Source: Rhizopus sp. PT2906 (taxonomy: Eukaryota; Mucoromycota; Mucoromycetes; Mucorales; Rhizopodaceae). Taken from it: DNA of 64,000 bases. Shown here one piece after another: positions 24,901-35,347 of the stretch. The stretch lies in NCBI GenBank assembly GCA_025529335.1, contig JAMYHX010000066.1, forward strand, positions 1 through 64,000. Direction: 5' to 3'. Made by a program: the position numbers and the translations under genes. Each line of letters begins with the position of its first letter. The first letter of the stretch is position 1. The notes under the pieces were generated by a model. That model was given only the letters and a program-made list of their open reading frames with translations, was not told the origin of the DNA and ran no database searches.

Positions 24901-26042
24901 AAGCAAAAATTTCGAGTCATTGTTGTAATACCAAGTGCTCCTGGCTTTGAGGGCGACTTTGTTCAGGTTGACAGAAGATCAATGCCACTTCGATCGGTTG
25001 CTCAATATCAATACAGATCGATCTGTCGTGGCAAATATTCCATATTTGAGCAACTTAAAAAGGATAATATACCCATTCATGAATACATTGGCTTTTACAG
25101 TCTGAGAAACTGGGGCAAGATTAAACGTCCGTCTAGTTCACCAAGTGCATTTTTAGACGGGAAAAGAAAACGACGTACAAGATCAAGATCGAATACGGTA
25201 ACTGATGAGCCTAATGTGAACATTCAACAAAACCTTTATTATGCAGATGATGGAAGAATGGATTATGTTACTGAACAGGTTTATATTCACTCGAAGCTTA
25301 TGATTGTTGATGACAGAATTGTCATTTGTGGATCAGGTATACTTTACAATCTTTTTTGTAAAGACTTTACTAAGATCCTTTTAAACCAATAGCCAACTTA
25401 AATGATAGATCTCAACTAGGAAACAGAGACTCTGAAATTGCAGTGATCATTGAAGATACAGACACAATGGATTCAAAAATGAATGGAGAACCTGTATGTA
25501 TTCTGTTTAAAAAAGTCTAAATCTAATACCTTTATGTTCCAGTATAAGGCTTCAAGTTATGCCTTGACGTTAAGAATGCAATTATTCAAAGAACATCTCG
25601 GTCTACTCGATACTTCTGCATCAGATACCTTTGATCATCGACGTAAAGAAAATCGTATCGTGATGGATCCTTTGGATGATGAGTTTTATTTTAACGTCTG
25701 GAACAAGATTGCAGAAAAGAATACATTGATTTACAGAGAACTTTTTAAATGCGTCCCCGATGATACAGGTAAGTTTTATCCTGTTTTAATAAAAATATGT
25801 ATTGAATCGTTTTTTTCTTGCAAGTTCATTCTGTCGAGCAACATCGTCAGTTTATACCTGACCCAACTCGTGTCCTACAGGGACATATCGCCGAACCATG
25901 GAAATATTCAGCTAAAGAAGTACAAGCGAAATTAAACGAAATACGTGGCCATCTTGTACAATTCTCAACAGAATACTTGAAAAACACCAACATGACATCT
26001 TCAGTAATGCAAGAAGCCATTCCTCCTGTTGTGTTTACTTAA
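21946..26042 (+). CDS. Phospholipase D (PX-PH type, two HKD motifs)
   Basis: Starts MINPISDNMAYISQ at 21946 and ends PPVVFT at 26042, with a dozen or so short introns. In order: an acidic leader, a PX-like segment (LAPYYPAAFIPLYLTLL ... VKWVIHRTIIEFYNLH), a PH segment (GYLEYSTAP ... KEWLILRDSYLAFC), then catalytic half 1 with HHE-KILVIDNRLAFVGGLDLCFG (intron between HHE and K; HxKxxxxD) and half 2 with VYIHSKLMIVDDRIVICGS, followed after an intron by ANLNDRSQLGNRDSEIAV. Also conserved are YIENQFF and PWHDIHTAM. The enzyme hydrolyses phosphatidylcholine to phosphatidic acid and choline, acting in vesicle traffic and sporulation in fungi. Both HKD motifs are intact, so it should be active. Confidence 0.93.
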
Positions 26043-26656
26043 TAAACACCATTACTTTTGTCTGTCATCTTTAGCTTTTCCTTATAATTATGAATGAAAC
26101 AATATCATTGTTAACTAATTATTTGTTGGATTATGCTTTTCTTTATTGTAGTTGGTTGCTTCAATTGAATGCATTTAAACAACAAGCGGTTAAATGATTT
26201 ATTACTTTTTATGCTTGAGTAGCTCTAAAAAAATAGTCAGGTAAGGTTTACTCTTCCTTTTGCCATTTAGTTTAGTGACAAAAATGCAAAAAGATAAACG
26301 ATGCTCTTAAATAAAACCACGCTCAAATCTATTCTTGGCACTTGATTCATACAATACCTAATGAAAATATCAGTTTTTTTTTCTTGTAAAAGATCGAAAC
26401 TGAAAGCACAGTGCTTTATATCTGCCATAAGCTAGGATTATCTTTTGCTTTGTTAACTTTTGACTTTTACAAATAACAGGTCCAGACACAAACGTTTTGA
26501 CCCTGCCTACAATTTATCTGAAATTCAATTTTGTGTAGTTCGGGGCATCAAAAAGGATGAATAAGAAAGTTTCTTTGCTCTTTTTCTTATTAGAGGTAAC
26601 GAGCCACTGAAGCTTACATTATTTAAACCAGATCATAATCTCACATGCTGTAAAGA
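26043..26656. other. Intergenic region before the HMG-CoA reductase gene
   Basis: About 600 bp, AT-rich, likely holding the 3' end of the phospholipase D transcript and the HMGR promoter. No gene seen. Confidence 0.5.
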
Positions 26657-28334
26657 ATGTTGAAATCATTTGAATCTCTTTTTGACATTTATACAGTCTA
26701 TGTACAACATCCTGTCATTTCCAAATGGCTGGCTTTTGTTCTCTTCCTGTCCCTTTTTCTAAATACCTACTTGTTAAACATAACAAAGCAACAACAACAA
26801 CAGCAGCAACTAAAACAAGAGCAACAACAGCAAAAAGTCGTTGCAGAGCCTGTTTCCACAGATACACCCCAAAAACCTGTTACCAAAAAGCCTGTCAAGC
26901 CAAAACGAAAACATCATCATCATTCTGACATCGTCCGTCCTGTCGAAGAAATTCTCGGTTTACTTGCTACTCCTGATGCTCTCTCTGATGAAGAAATAAT
27001 TTCTATTGTTCAAGCTGGAAAGCTTGCACCTTATGCATTAGAAAAGGTCCTGGGTGATTTTGAAAGAGCTGTCATCATTCGTCGAGCTTTAATCTCACGT
27101 GCATCCCTGACAAAGACTCTTGAGCACAGTTTATTACCTGTAGCAAACTACCACTATGATAAAGTGATGGGCGCCTGCTGTGAAAATGTCATTGGATATA
27201 TGCCCATTCCAGTAGGCGTGGCAGGTAAGACGAAGGGTATTTTAAAACTCATTTGCTAACGACGAGTGTTATGTAGGTCCAATGAACATTGATGGTGAAC
27301 TGATTCATATTCCTATGGCAACAACAGAAGGTTGCTTAGTAGCATCAGCAGCTCGTGGATGTAAAGCAATCAATGCGGGAGGTGGTGCAATTACTATAGT
27401 GACGGCAGACGGAATGACCCGTGCTCCTTGTGTTGAATTTCCTTCGATCACACGTGCTGCTGAATGCAAGCAATGGATAGAACATGAAGGAAAGGACATT
27501 GTAGCAGAAGCATTCAACTCAACTTCACGTTTTGCTCGTGTCAAAAAATTAAAGGTTGCTATAGCTGGTAGACTGGTGTACATTCGATTCTCTACTACAA
27601 CTGGAGATGCTATGGGCATGAATATGATCTCTAAGGGCTGTGAAAAGGCGCTTTCAAAGATTGAGGAATACTTTCCTGACATGCAAATAGTTTCTCTCTC
27701 TGGTAACTTTTGTACTGACAAGAAGCCTGCTGCCGTGAATTGGATTGAAGGACGTGGAAAGTCTGTTGTTGCAGAAGCCGTGATACCTGGACCTGCTGTT
27801 GAAAAAATCTTAAAGACCACTGTGAGCGCTCTTGTTGAATTGAATATATCAAAGAACCTTGTAGGTTCAGCGATGGCTGGCTCTGTTGGTGGTTTTAACG
27901 CACATGCAGCTAATATCCTTACAGCTATTTACCTTGCAACTGGTCAAGATCCTGCCCAGAATGTAGAAAGCTCCAACTGTATGACATTGATGAAGGCCAT
28001 AAATGACGAAAAAGACCTTTATATATCTTGTACCATGCCCTGTATCGAAGTAGGCACCATTGGTGGCGGCACCATTTTACCTCCTCAGCAAGCAATGCTA
28101 GATATGCTTGGTGTTCGTGGTCCTCATCCAACTGAACCTGGTGCAAACGCTCGTCGCTTAGCCGGCATCATCTGTGCTGCAGTTATGGCAGGCGAACTTT
28201 CTCTTTGTGCTGCTTTAGCTGCTGGTCATCTTGTGAAGGCACACATGGCACATAATCGCAATACTCAACCTATTTCTGCTACACCACCAGCTACACCAGC
28301 TGAACCTGTTCCTGGAAGTTGTATTAGATCATAG
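26657..28334 (+). CDS. HMG-CoA reductase, short form with one membrane span
   Basis: Two exons (26657-27224, 27277-28334; phase-1 join inside GVAGP) encode 541 residues. Residues 20-42 form the only clear transmembrane span. A Gln-rich linker (QQQQQQQLKQEQQQQK) and a basic KKPVKPKRKHHHHS stretch follow, then the complete catalytic domain: ENVIGYMPIPVG, TTEGCLVASAARG (catalytic Glu), TTGDAMGMNM, NWIEGRGKSVVAEA (catalytic Lys), GQDPAQNVESSNC (catalytic Asp), EVGTIGGGT and a C-terminal KAHMAHNR (catalytic His). It makes mevalonate for sterols, carotenoids and prenyl groups. The usual seven- or eight-span N-terminus with a sterol-sensing domain is missing. Confidence 0.95.
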
Positions 28335-29204
28335 ATAGAAAAGTAATACATCGATAGTTAATAATAATAATAGTTTAAATCTTTATAAACACATCCCTAT
28401 AGAAGGATACTAATTACCATCACCTAATCTTTTGTTATAATCCGTTGAGAACTTTATATTCGTTGATCTCTTTTAGTTTTACTGCTCTCAAATAGGTCAT
28501 TTTTGAACTCAATTTCACATTGAAAGAAACAATGAAAGCAATTTGCAAAAACGGTTTGAATGGGTCCAAAAATGGGAGGATACCGACATAGACTTTACGA
28601 AGAATTGTGTATTTATAGATGAATCATGATTCTACTTAAATTTGAGATGTTGTAGAGTATTGGCCTAAAAAGGGCACGGAAGCAGTACTTACTACTCCCA
28701 GTTACAAAAGCTCCATTACACACTGTTATTGGAGCAAATATCAATTCTGGATGTTGTCAATATGTGTCTGAGAGAGACCGATTGCTTGCAAAAAGATAAA
28801 AATACAAGATGATAAAAAAAGAAAGGCTACCCTACCTAAAAAGGCTCAACCTAAAATGTATGCTCTACTGTAAGATTATACTCGAGTTATCATAATGATT
28901 TATATCAAACACGTCAACTGCCTTCCACCAACTGAAATAATAGAGGTAGATACAGGCACAGAGACAGAAAAAAGGGAACATCAGCAAAAGTACCAAAGGA
29001 CAATAAAAGAAGTAACCAATAGCAATAGTCAATCCATGTATTTGGCAACCCAATCCAACCCTCTCCGAAGGGCAATCACTCTACACGTGCTGGCATTTCG
29101 TTCTTGAGGAAGCTGCAGTATGAAATTGTTATTAATGTCGATGATAGTCATAACGAACGTTAACTTAATCACATACCTTCTGCTTCAACTTTATCTCCCT
29201 CTTC
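28335..29204. other. Repeat-rich stretch without an intact gene
   Basis: Contains a third copy of the 60-bp end of repeat C and a short open frame (28895-29107; hydrophilic, Glu/Thr/Gln-rich) that starts inside it. The frame has no recognisable domain. Confidence 0.45.
28857..28915 (+). repeat. Dispersed repeat C, partial copy 3
   Basis: About 60 bp from TATGCTCTACTGTAAGATTA to ATCAAACACGTC. It is nearly identical to 9606-9665 and close to 10323-10370, and lies 340 bp upstream of the dead tyrosine-recombinase element. Confidence 0.8.
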
Positions 29205-29229
29205 TTATCTCTTTCTCTTGAAGCAATCC

Positions 29230-29985
29230 ACCTTGCTTCCGGCCTTATGCGTATAAGTATTGTCATTGGCATACCGTTTCACTGAGACACTCTTCAAATT
29301 CGTCTCTTCAATAACGACAAGCACTGGAATATACTGCAAATCGTTCGAAACACTCCACCTTGATGACTCCAAAGGAAAAACAACAAGGATCCCGCATGAC
29401 CAAGACAATTATGATTCATACGCATTCAGATCCATTTCTCTGTCCTGTCACGACATACATGGTCTACGTTTCTTGCCTCGCTTCGAGCAAATACTACACA
29501 GCTCACCAAGCATTCCTTCGGTCACTATTCATTGTCTCTTTTGCTCGCTAACAGGCCGCTTGCAACTGATCGGGTCAGACCGCATCTTTAAGCATATTCG
29601 ATGAATAATGATACATGTAGGTAAACCGAATGACGCTCTTGTTCCCAAGTCAAGGGCCTTAGGCGTTACACTGGTCACTCAAGTCGGCATCTCAGTGTAA
29701 GACACTGTGGCTCAAGACAACTGGTCTTCGAAGACTATCTTTTTGATTTCTACCGGATTTCTTCAGTGACAAACAATAATCTCACAATAGCTACTCTGGA
29801 TCAATAATCAAGATCACAAAGCTCTAAGTATCATCATAGTTACACTTGAATTAATCTTGGCTGTTTCTGTCCCCCTCTCCTCTCAGTTTCTGTGTCTCTT
29901 TACTCGTTACATGCTCACTCAAGAAGATAGGTAAAAAGGATTTTTTTTATTACTGTATCATTATGAAAGATAGGATTTGTATTTC
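29230..29985 (+). pseudogene. Degenerate tyrosine-recombinase element, second copy
   Basis: The translation follows the intact recombinase at 57530-58531 with stops and frame changes. TPKEKQQGSRMTKTIMIHTHSDP matches its APKEK..MIHSHTDP (quoted in part), YVSCLASSKYYTAHQAF matches its IASSDCRAAHPLF, and VPKSRALGVTLVTQVGISV matches its LPKARGLAATLAIQAGVSV. The similarity continues past the coding end through AATCTTGGCTGTTTC and CTCACTCAAGAAGAT, so the 3' untranslated part of the element is shared too. At least four in-frame stops mean it is dead. Confidence 0.8.
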
Positions 29986-30063
29986 TGGAAACAGTTTGTC
30001 TTCTTTTGGAAATGGTCTTTATTTATTTTTAAAATTCATTATTACGTGTAACAAAGATGGTAA

Positions 30064-31388
30064 TTACCAAGTAGCTTGGTTATCGTGACTATTGCGGTGA
30101 TTATACAACCAATCTAAGTCTTCATTGGTATCAGTGTGGGTAAGAGAAGGTGTTGGTGTAGCTGTTGCGGTGGCTGTAGCATCATCACCAGCATCACCTT
30201 CAAGTGCTTGAAGTTTAGCTAATGCTAAATCAAAAAAGTTGTTCAACTGATCAGGTGTTGTCAAGGCAGAGAAGACGCTTGTTAATTGGTTGATTTGGGT
30301 AGCAACATCAGGATATTCTGCGGCTAATTGACCAGTGAAAGTCTTCCATTCTGTTTGTATTTGATCCACAGGTGTTTGGTTGGCTAATTCAGATTTAAGG
30401 GTTTGAATTTCAGAAATGATTTTTTGACTGGCATTAGGGCCAGGAGTAGTAGTAGAAGAAGAAGAAGAGGTATCATCGCTGGAAGTGTCTTCACTGGAAG
30501 TATCATCGCTGGAAGCATCGTCTGAAGATTCTTCACTGTTGTTAGCAAGATCGTCCAGCTCATCTACAGCTGGGTTACTGCTGCTGCTGCTGTCGTCGTC
30601 ACCAGAGGAAGCATCAGTGGAATCTGAAGGAAGTGCATCTAAATCAGCCAAAACACTGTTGATGCTGCTGTTACTGTGTCCATTAGACTTCTTTTTAGCA
30701 GCAGAAGTACTGTTGTTTCCAGAATGTCCAACCATGTTGTTATCTCTAGTATAATCACCCTCAATGACACGAAGACAACCATAGCCAGATCTTCCAGTAT
30801 TACAATCAGCCTAATAGAGAAATAAGTCAATTTAAGTAACATAAACTCAGAATCTATTTATAAACTGAGCTATTTACCTTGTCTTGGCAGCATCTAATGC
30901 AGAATCTCTCGATATCAGGTTCAATTAAGTTTACAAAGTAGTTGTACCCCTTGCATTGTGCTCCGACAGGTTTACCATGAGCATGATTATCATATTGTCC
31001 TCCGCCATCATTAGCTCCGAGATTGTATTTGGTGCGATCAATGAAGCCTGTGATCTGAACATATTTACTGGTTCTCAAATAATGTGCCGTAGTAATAAAG
31101 CCTACATTTGTGTATAAATACTACTGAATGTCATTATTAAATAAAGTGCTCACCTTGAGGAAATAGGTTGGCCTTTGGTACAGCATTCTGTTTAAAACAG
31201 AAGGGAATACCATTGTTTTCATTAGGGGCTACTTCAAGTCCAGGTTTGGGAGGAAGAAAAATACAGAAGTCATCTTGACTGTTGATAGTTGTCAAAGGAT
31301 AATGGTTGCTGCTTGGTGCTGCAGCATTTACAAATGAAGAAGCTACGATGAAAACACTGGCTATAATGCTGCAACTAGAAAAGTGCAT
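30064..31388 (-). CDS. Secreted cysteine-rich protein with Ser/Asp-rich tail
   Basis: Start chosen at MHFSSCSIIASVFIVASSF (31388) because a signal peptide begins there; an upstream in-frame Met at 31436 is less likely. Three exons. After cleavage near VNAA comes a conserved Cys domain: DDFCIFLPPKPG, IPFCFKQNA, YVQITGFID, GGQYDNHAHGKPVGAQCKGYNYFVNL, FCIRCCQDKADCNTGRSGYGCLRVI (each quoted only in part as markers). The remaining 220 residues are low-complexity Ser/Asp/Thr with a helical Gln/Leu-rich middle, and no GPI signal. I recognise this Cys module as widespread in secreted fungal proteins of unknown function. Probably cell-wall associated or extracellular. Confidence 0.75.
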
Positions 31389-31541
31389 TTTGTTGGTTAA
31401 TGAAAAGAAAGAGAGAAAAGAGAGAGAGGGAAGCAAAAGTTATTTTTATTCTATTCAGTTACACAAGGAACCTCTCAATTGGCTTCACTATGCGGACTTT
31501 CTTTTTTTTTATATTTTTCTTTTTGCAACAACATATTCTCG
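31389..31541. promoter_or_regulatory. Divergent promoter between the secreted protein and palmitoyltransferase genes
   Basis: Only 153 bp separate the two start codons. It contains an AG-rich tract (31400-31435) on the plus strand and a T-rich tract at 31500-31520. No TATA box stands out. The two genes must share regulatory DNA. Confidence 0.5.
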
Positions 31542-32842
31542 ATGACAAAAATTGTAGATAAAGCAATACTAGGCATAGGTCCTATCTTTATAGTAATAGC
31601 AGTAGGACTGCTTGATATGTGTGTACTTGCTTACTATTTGGTTGTATTTCCATACAGTCATTCATGGACAGATACCTCTTTAATCTACAAAATATACACC
31701 TGTTTCGTCTTAATGTTCACTCTTTATATCGTATATTCAATACACTTTCATTATTATATGGCTATCACTACACCACCAGGCGATATGAAAGAATATAAAA
31801 AATATAAAGAAGAAACAGAGGAAGAGGTACTTTCTTTACGATAAAACTGAATACCCACCTGACAACCTACTACTAGAGTAATGCCTCAATGAGAACAATG
31901 CTGTTGGAAATGGAGGAACATGCTCAATTCCCAAAGACATGTAAAAAATGTAAAGTTTTTTCTTCAGCCCAATTTTTCTATGTTTCTATTCTTATCATTT
32001 TGTACATAGGCCACTTACCAAAACCAGAAAGGGCTCACCATTGCAGTGTATGCAACACCTGTATATTAAAATTTGACCATCACTGTAAAGTTCATCCCCT
32101 TTTCATCTTCCTGCATAGACTCATTCTTTTTTATTCTAGGCCCATGGATTCATAACTGTGTTGGACACTTTAATCATCGATATTTTGTACTGTTTATGAC
32201 ATACCTCGTATTCGCAGCTGTATATTTTGTCATATGCGGATGGAGACCGTTTATGCTCTGCATGGATTTTACAGATCTTGATGTTTGTGAAAACAAAAAA
32301 AAAAGGGATACCATACTTATTTTATGCATAGTGGCCCTACTATTTTCCTAGAGCACTGCTTGCATTTTCGTTTATATTGGCTGTTTGTATGGGACTTGCT
32401 ATAGGTGCCTTATGCGGATGGCATTACTATTTGGTAAAAAGATTGGCATATCTTGATGATCCATGATTTACTCACATAATTACAGATTATGACAGCTCAG
32501 ACAACAGTCGAATTTTATAATAATCACTATGACAGAGCAGTTTGTAAATCACAGGGAGAAATATTTGTAAACATGTATGATTTCGGTATTTTAGAGAATT
32601 TGAAACGTTTCTTCAATGTTTGCGATCAATAGTAAGTCCAATTGAACACAAATATCATACAATTAAACATTCATTGCAGCCCTTGGTACAATATATTTTT
32701 GCCGCTCCCTGTTCCCCCAAGAGGCACAGGAAGAGTGTTTGAGAAATGTCAAGAGTTCTATACATTACCTGAATCAAGTCAAAGAGCTCATATTATATCA
32801 CAGCAAGAGTGTCAAGACATTGAAGATCTTAAGGATATTTAA
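31542..32842 (+). CDS. DHHC palmitoyltransferase (ZDHHC16/Swf1-like)
   Basis: Start MTKIVDKAILG at 31542. Six or so exons. Two N-terminal transmembrane spans, then the cysteine-rich domain FPKTCKKC-HLPKPERAHHC-SVCNTCILKFDHHC-PWIHNCVGHFNHRYF. Introns fall inside the Cys codons before HLPKP and before PWIHN, each with donor T|GTAAAG. Two more spans follow, then the TTVEFYNN (TTxE) motif and the C-terminal DLKDI. All zinc ligands and the active-site DHHC are intact. It S-acylates membrane proteins, probably at ER or Golgi. Which yeast orthologue (Swf1, Pfa3, Pfa4) is not settled. Confidence 0.92.
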
Positions 32843-33194
32843 TAAATATATAGAATGGATTATTACCAATTCACGCGAAAATATAGCAATATACTATCTT
32901 TCCGTCATTTTTCCGCCTTTTTCCATCCTCTCTCTTTCCTTCTATGGAACACCTTTCAGGACTCTAGTGTTTCTTTTTTAAATGAAAAAGTGTGTGTTGC
33001 TATGAAAAATTACTAGCCAACTATACTTATATCTAATTTCGAGGTATTTTTGACTCTATATTGATGGATATTAGTGAATTTCATTTTACGAGCATTTTGT
33101 GGAGTGGACGTGTTACCTCAGCTGAAACATTTTTTAATTGCTATATTGTAATTATATTTATTGATTTGTGTTACTCAATGCATACTCTTCAACA

Positions 33195-33202
33195 TATATA
33201 AA
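33195..33202 (+). promoter_or_regulatory. TATA box of the GH134 gene
   Basis: TATATAAA, 53 bp upstream of the GH134 start codon at 33255. An out-of-frame ATG at 33206 lies just after it and is presumably upstream of the transcription start. Confidence 0.6.
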
Positions 33203-33254
33203 GCCATGAACTTTGGCGTCTCTTTGTTCACTATCTTTACATCTTTATATCAGA

Positions 33255-33803
33255 ATGCTCAAGGTTATCACTCTCTTATTTCTTGTAGCCGTTGCCCTTG
33301 TTACTGCTGCCACCACTGACAGAGGCCATTACACTGTTAATGGCTTGGGTAAGAGAAAGCAACAAATTTTGAAAGCCGGTGGTGGAATCTGGGATATCGC
33401 TATTGCTATGCTCGAGAGCGATCACATGATTGCTGATTATGCCTATGGTGATAACAAGACCGAAGATTCTGCCAACTTTGGTATCTTTAAGCAAAACTGG
33501 TTCATGCTTCGCACCTCCACTTCTCAATTCAAGGGCAAGACAACTAGCCAATGGAAGGAAGGTACCATTCTCAACAAGAAATTGGCACAAGACATCAAGG
33601 CTAGACAAGAATCTCAAAAGTTCTACGGCCCTGACAAGTGGTTTGGCGGCCACAGATTCGGTGAAAGTGGTTTGAACAATCCCTATACCCAAGATATTAC
33701 CAACTACAAGAATGCTGTCAACTGGATCCATGATCAACTTGCCAGTGATCCCAAGTACTTGGAGGATGATACCAGATTCTATGTTTCCGTTGTTGCTATC
33801 TAA
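33255..33803 (+). CDS. GH134 endo-beta-1,4-mannanase, secreted
   Basis: Single exon, 182 residues. MLKVITLLFLVAVALVTAAT is a signal peptide. The mature part matches the small GH134 family: ILKAGGGIWDIAIAMLESDH, DYAYGDNKTEDSANFGIFKQ, FYGPDKWFGGHRFGESGLNN, NYKNAVNWIHDQL and DDTRFYVSV. The proposed acid Glu and base Asp fit Glu54 (MLES) and Asp66 (YGDN), 12 residues apart as in characterised members. It cleaves beta-mannan outside the cell. Length is normal for the family, with no carbohydrate-binding module. A TATA box and compact single-exon structure suggest an inducible, strongly expressed gene. Confidence 0.9.
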   Translation: MLKVITLLFLVAVALVTAATTDRGHYTVNGLGKRKQQILKAGGGIWDIAIAMLESDHMIADYAYGDNKTEDSANFGIFKQNWFMLRTSTSQFKGKTTSQWKEGTILNKKLAQDIKARQESQKFYGPDKWFGGHRFGESGLNNPYTQDITNYKNAVNWIHDQLASDPKYLEDDTRFYVSVVAI

Positions 33804-35347
33804 TTCATTTGTATTTATTTAATAAAAGATTAAAGTATTAAAGCATATGACTTTTTATACTTGACATAGCTTCTGTAACCATGTCTGCATCAGCCGACTC
33901 TTGATGCTGTCTACTGGACCAAGTACCAACTGTGGTAAGCGCCCGCAGTTCTGCTAGGCAACATGGTCCTCGAGCAAAATCACTCATTTCAGATCGGCGC
34001 CAAAAACTGTAGCTCTTGTTTCCAGTTTATGATGCCTTACAATGCATAAACGCAGTATACAAGGCGGATAAACTACTCATCATCGCAAGGAGTTCAGCAT
34101 CGCGTTTTTTACAAAGAGCCCCTGAGGAGTATTAGTTTGTATCCAGCAAAGTTATTTCAAATACCTATTTGGTCAATAAGAAAGGAGGAAAATTACAGCA
34201 ATGGGTCAATAGTCCAAAGCCGACTGTATGTAGCCTTCCATAGTCCACCATTTCCAGTTTATCTTACTAAAGTAATAAAACTGTTAGCTTATCAACATGC
34301 TTATCTGTTTATTCATCATTTATGAAATGATGCTTGATACTCTGATAAATGAGGACGTATCGCTCCATACTGAAGTTAGTCACCAACGCGTCCCTGATCA
34401 TCTTTTTTATTCTTCACAGAGTATTGTTAGTGAAAGCTTTGATTATACATGTATATATAAAGTACTTACATATCGCTTGTCTTTGGGTGGTTGGAGCGTT
34501 GAGGGCTTTGACGTGGAGCTGCTTGCAGCTACAAGTGGGCTTGACTGCAGCTCGTGAGTAGCATCGATTTTTTGATTCTTGGGTGAGGGTTCCTATGTCT
34601 CTTCCTCATCTCTGCTCCTTTTCTTGTCGATAAGGTCCGTGAGCATAAGACCCTTAAAGTCGTCGCTGCTGTGTCTGCTGGAATTGTGGGACGTGGTGGG
34701 CAGCGGTGCCCAACTGACCTCTACGGTAAAGCCGGACTCGAGGTCTTCTTCAGTGACTTCACTGAAAATGTAGTCTGGGAGCCTCTCTTTCTTGTTCTTG
34801 AGAGGCTCCTAGGGACTGTTTTTTTGTTATTTCATTTTCTGCTAATGAATCTTGATCGCTTTAAATGCTTTTTTAGACAATACTGGAAGAAGGGCATCGA
34901 ATGCTTAATTTGACCATCACAGTCTGTGTTTAACTTTTTGAAACACGATCATCTGCCCTCAAAGGTGTTAATATCCAAATTTACTTTTGATCAAGGACTC
35001 TTTGATTGGATTTAGAAACGGAAGAGAAAGAAAGAAAGTAGACAACAGGAAAAGGTTCAATTGAGATAGTGTTGTTGGTACAAACAATGCTATTAATAAA
35101 CGCGAATCCATTTGGGCGGCAACCTTCATCTACTCGCGTAATAGATAGCCCAACGAGACTCTTCAGCTCGTGTCACATCATCCTGTTCAAACTTTTCCCA
35201 AGGCACATTACATAATCTTTACGCGGAACTTTTTTTTTCCCCGATGCAATAAAAAAATCTCCCTAAGGGGTTTACTATGGATTACTGCTTTTGCATAAAT
35301 ACCGAGCGCGGTTTTTTCTTTTTTTCTTTTTCTCTTATATTATCAAT
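33804..35347. other. Gene-free stretch with probable old transposon debris
   Basis: Less AT-rich patches (33890-34110, 34490-34830) stand out from the background and read as broken coding sequence on either strand (for example TLKVVAAVSAGIVGRGGQ on plus), but I cannot assign a family. A 10-bp perfect inverted repeat (GGAGCCTCTC ... GAGAGGCTCC, 34778-34809) sits at the end of the second patch. Confidence 0.45.

Noticed and set aside
27305..27820. Minus-strand open frame of 171 residues inside HMG-CoA reductase
   Set aside because: It lies opposite the highly conserved catalytic domain and reflects codon bias of the real gene.
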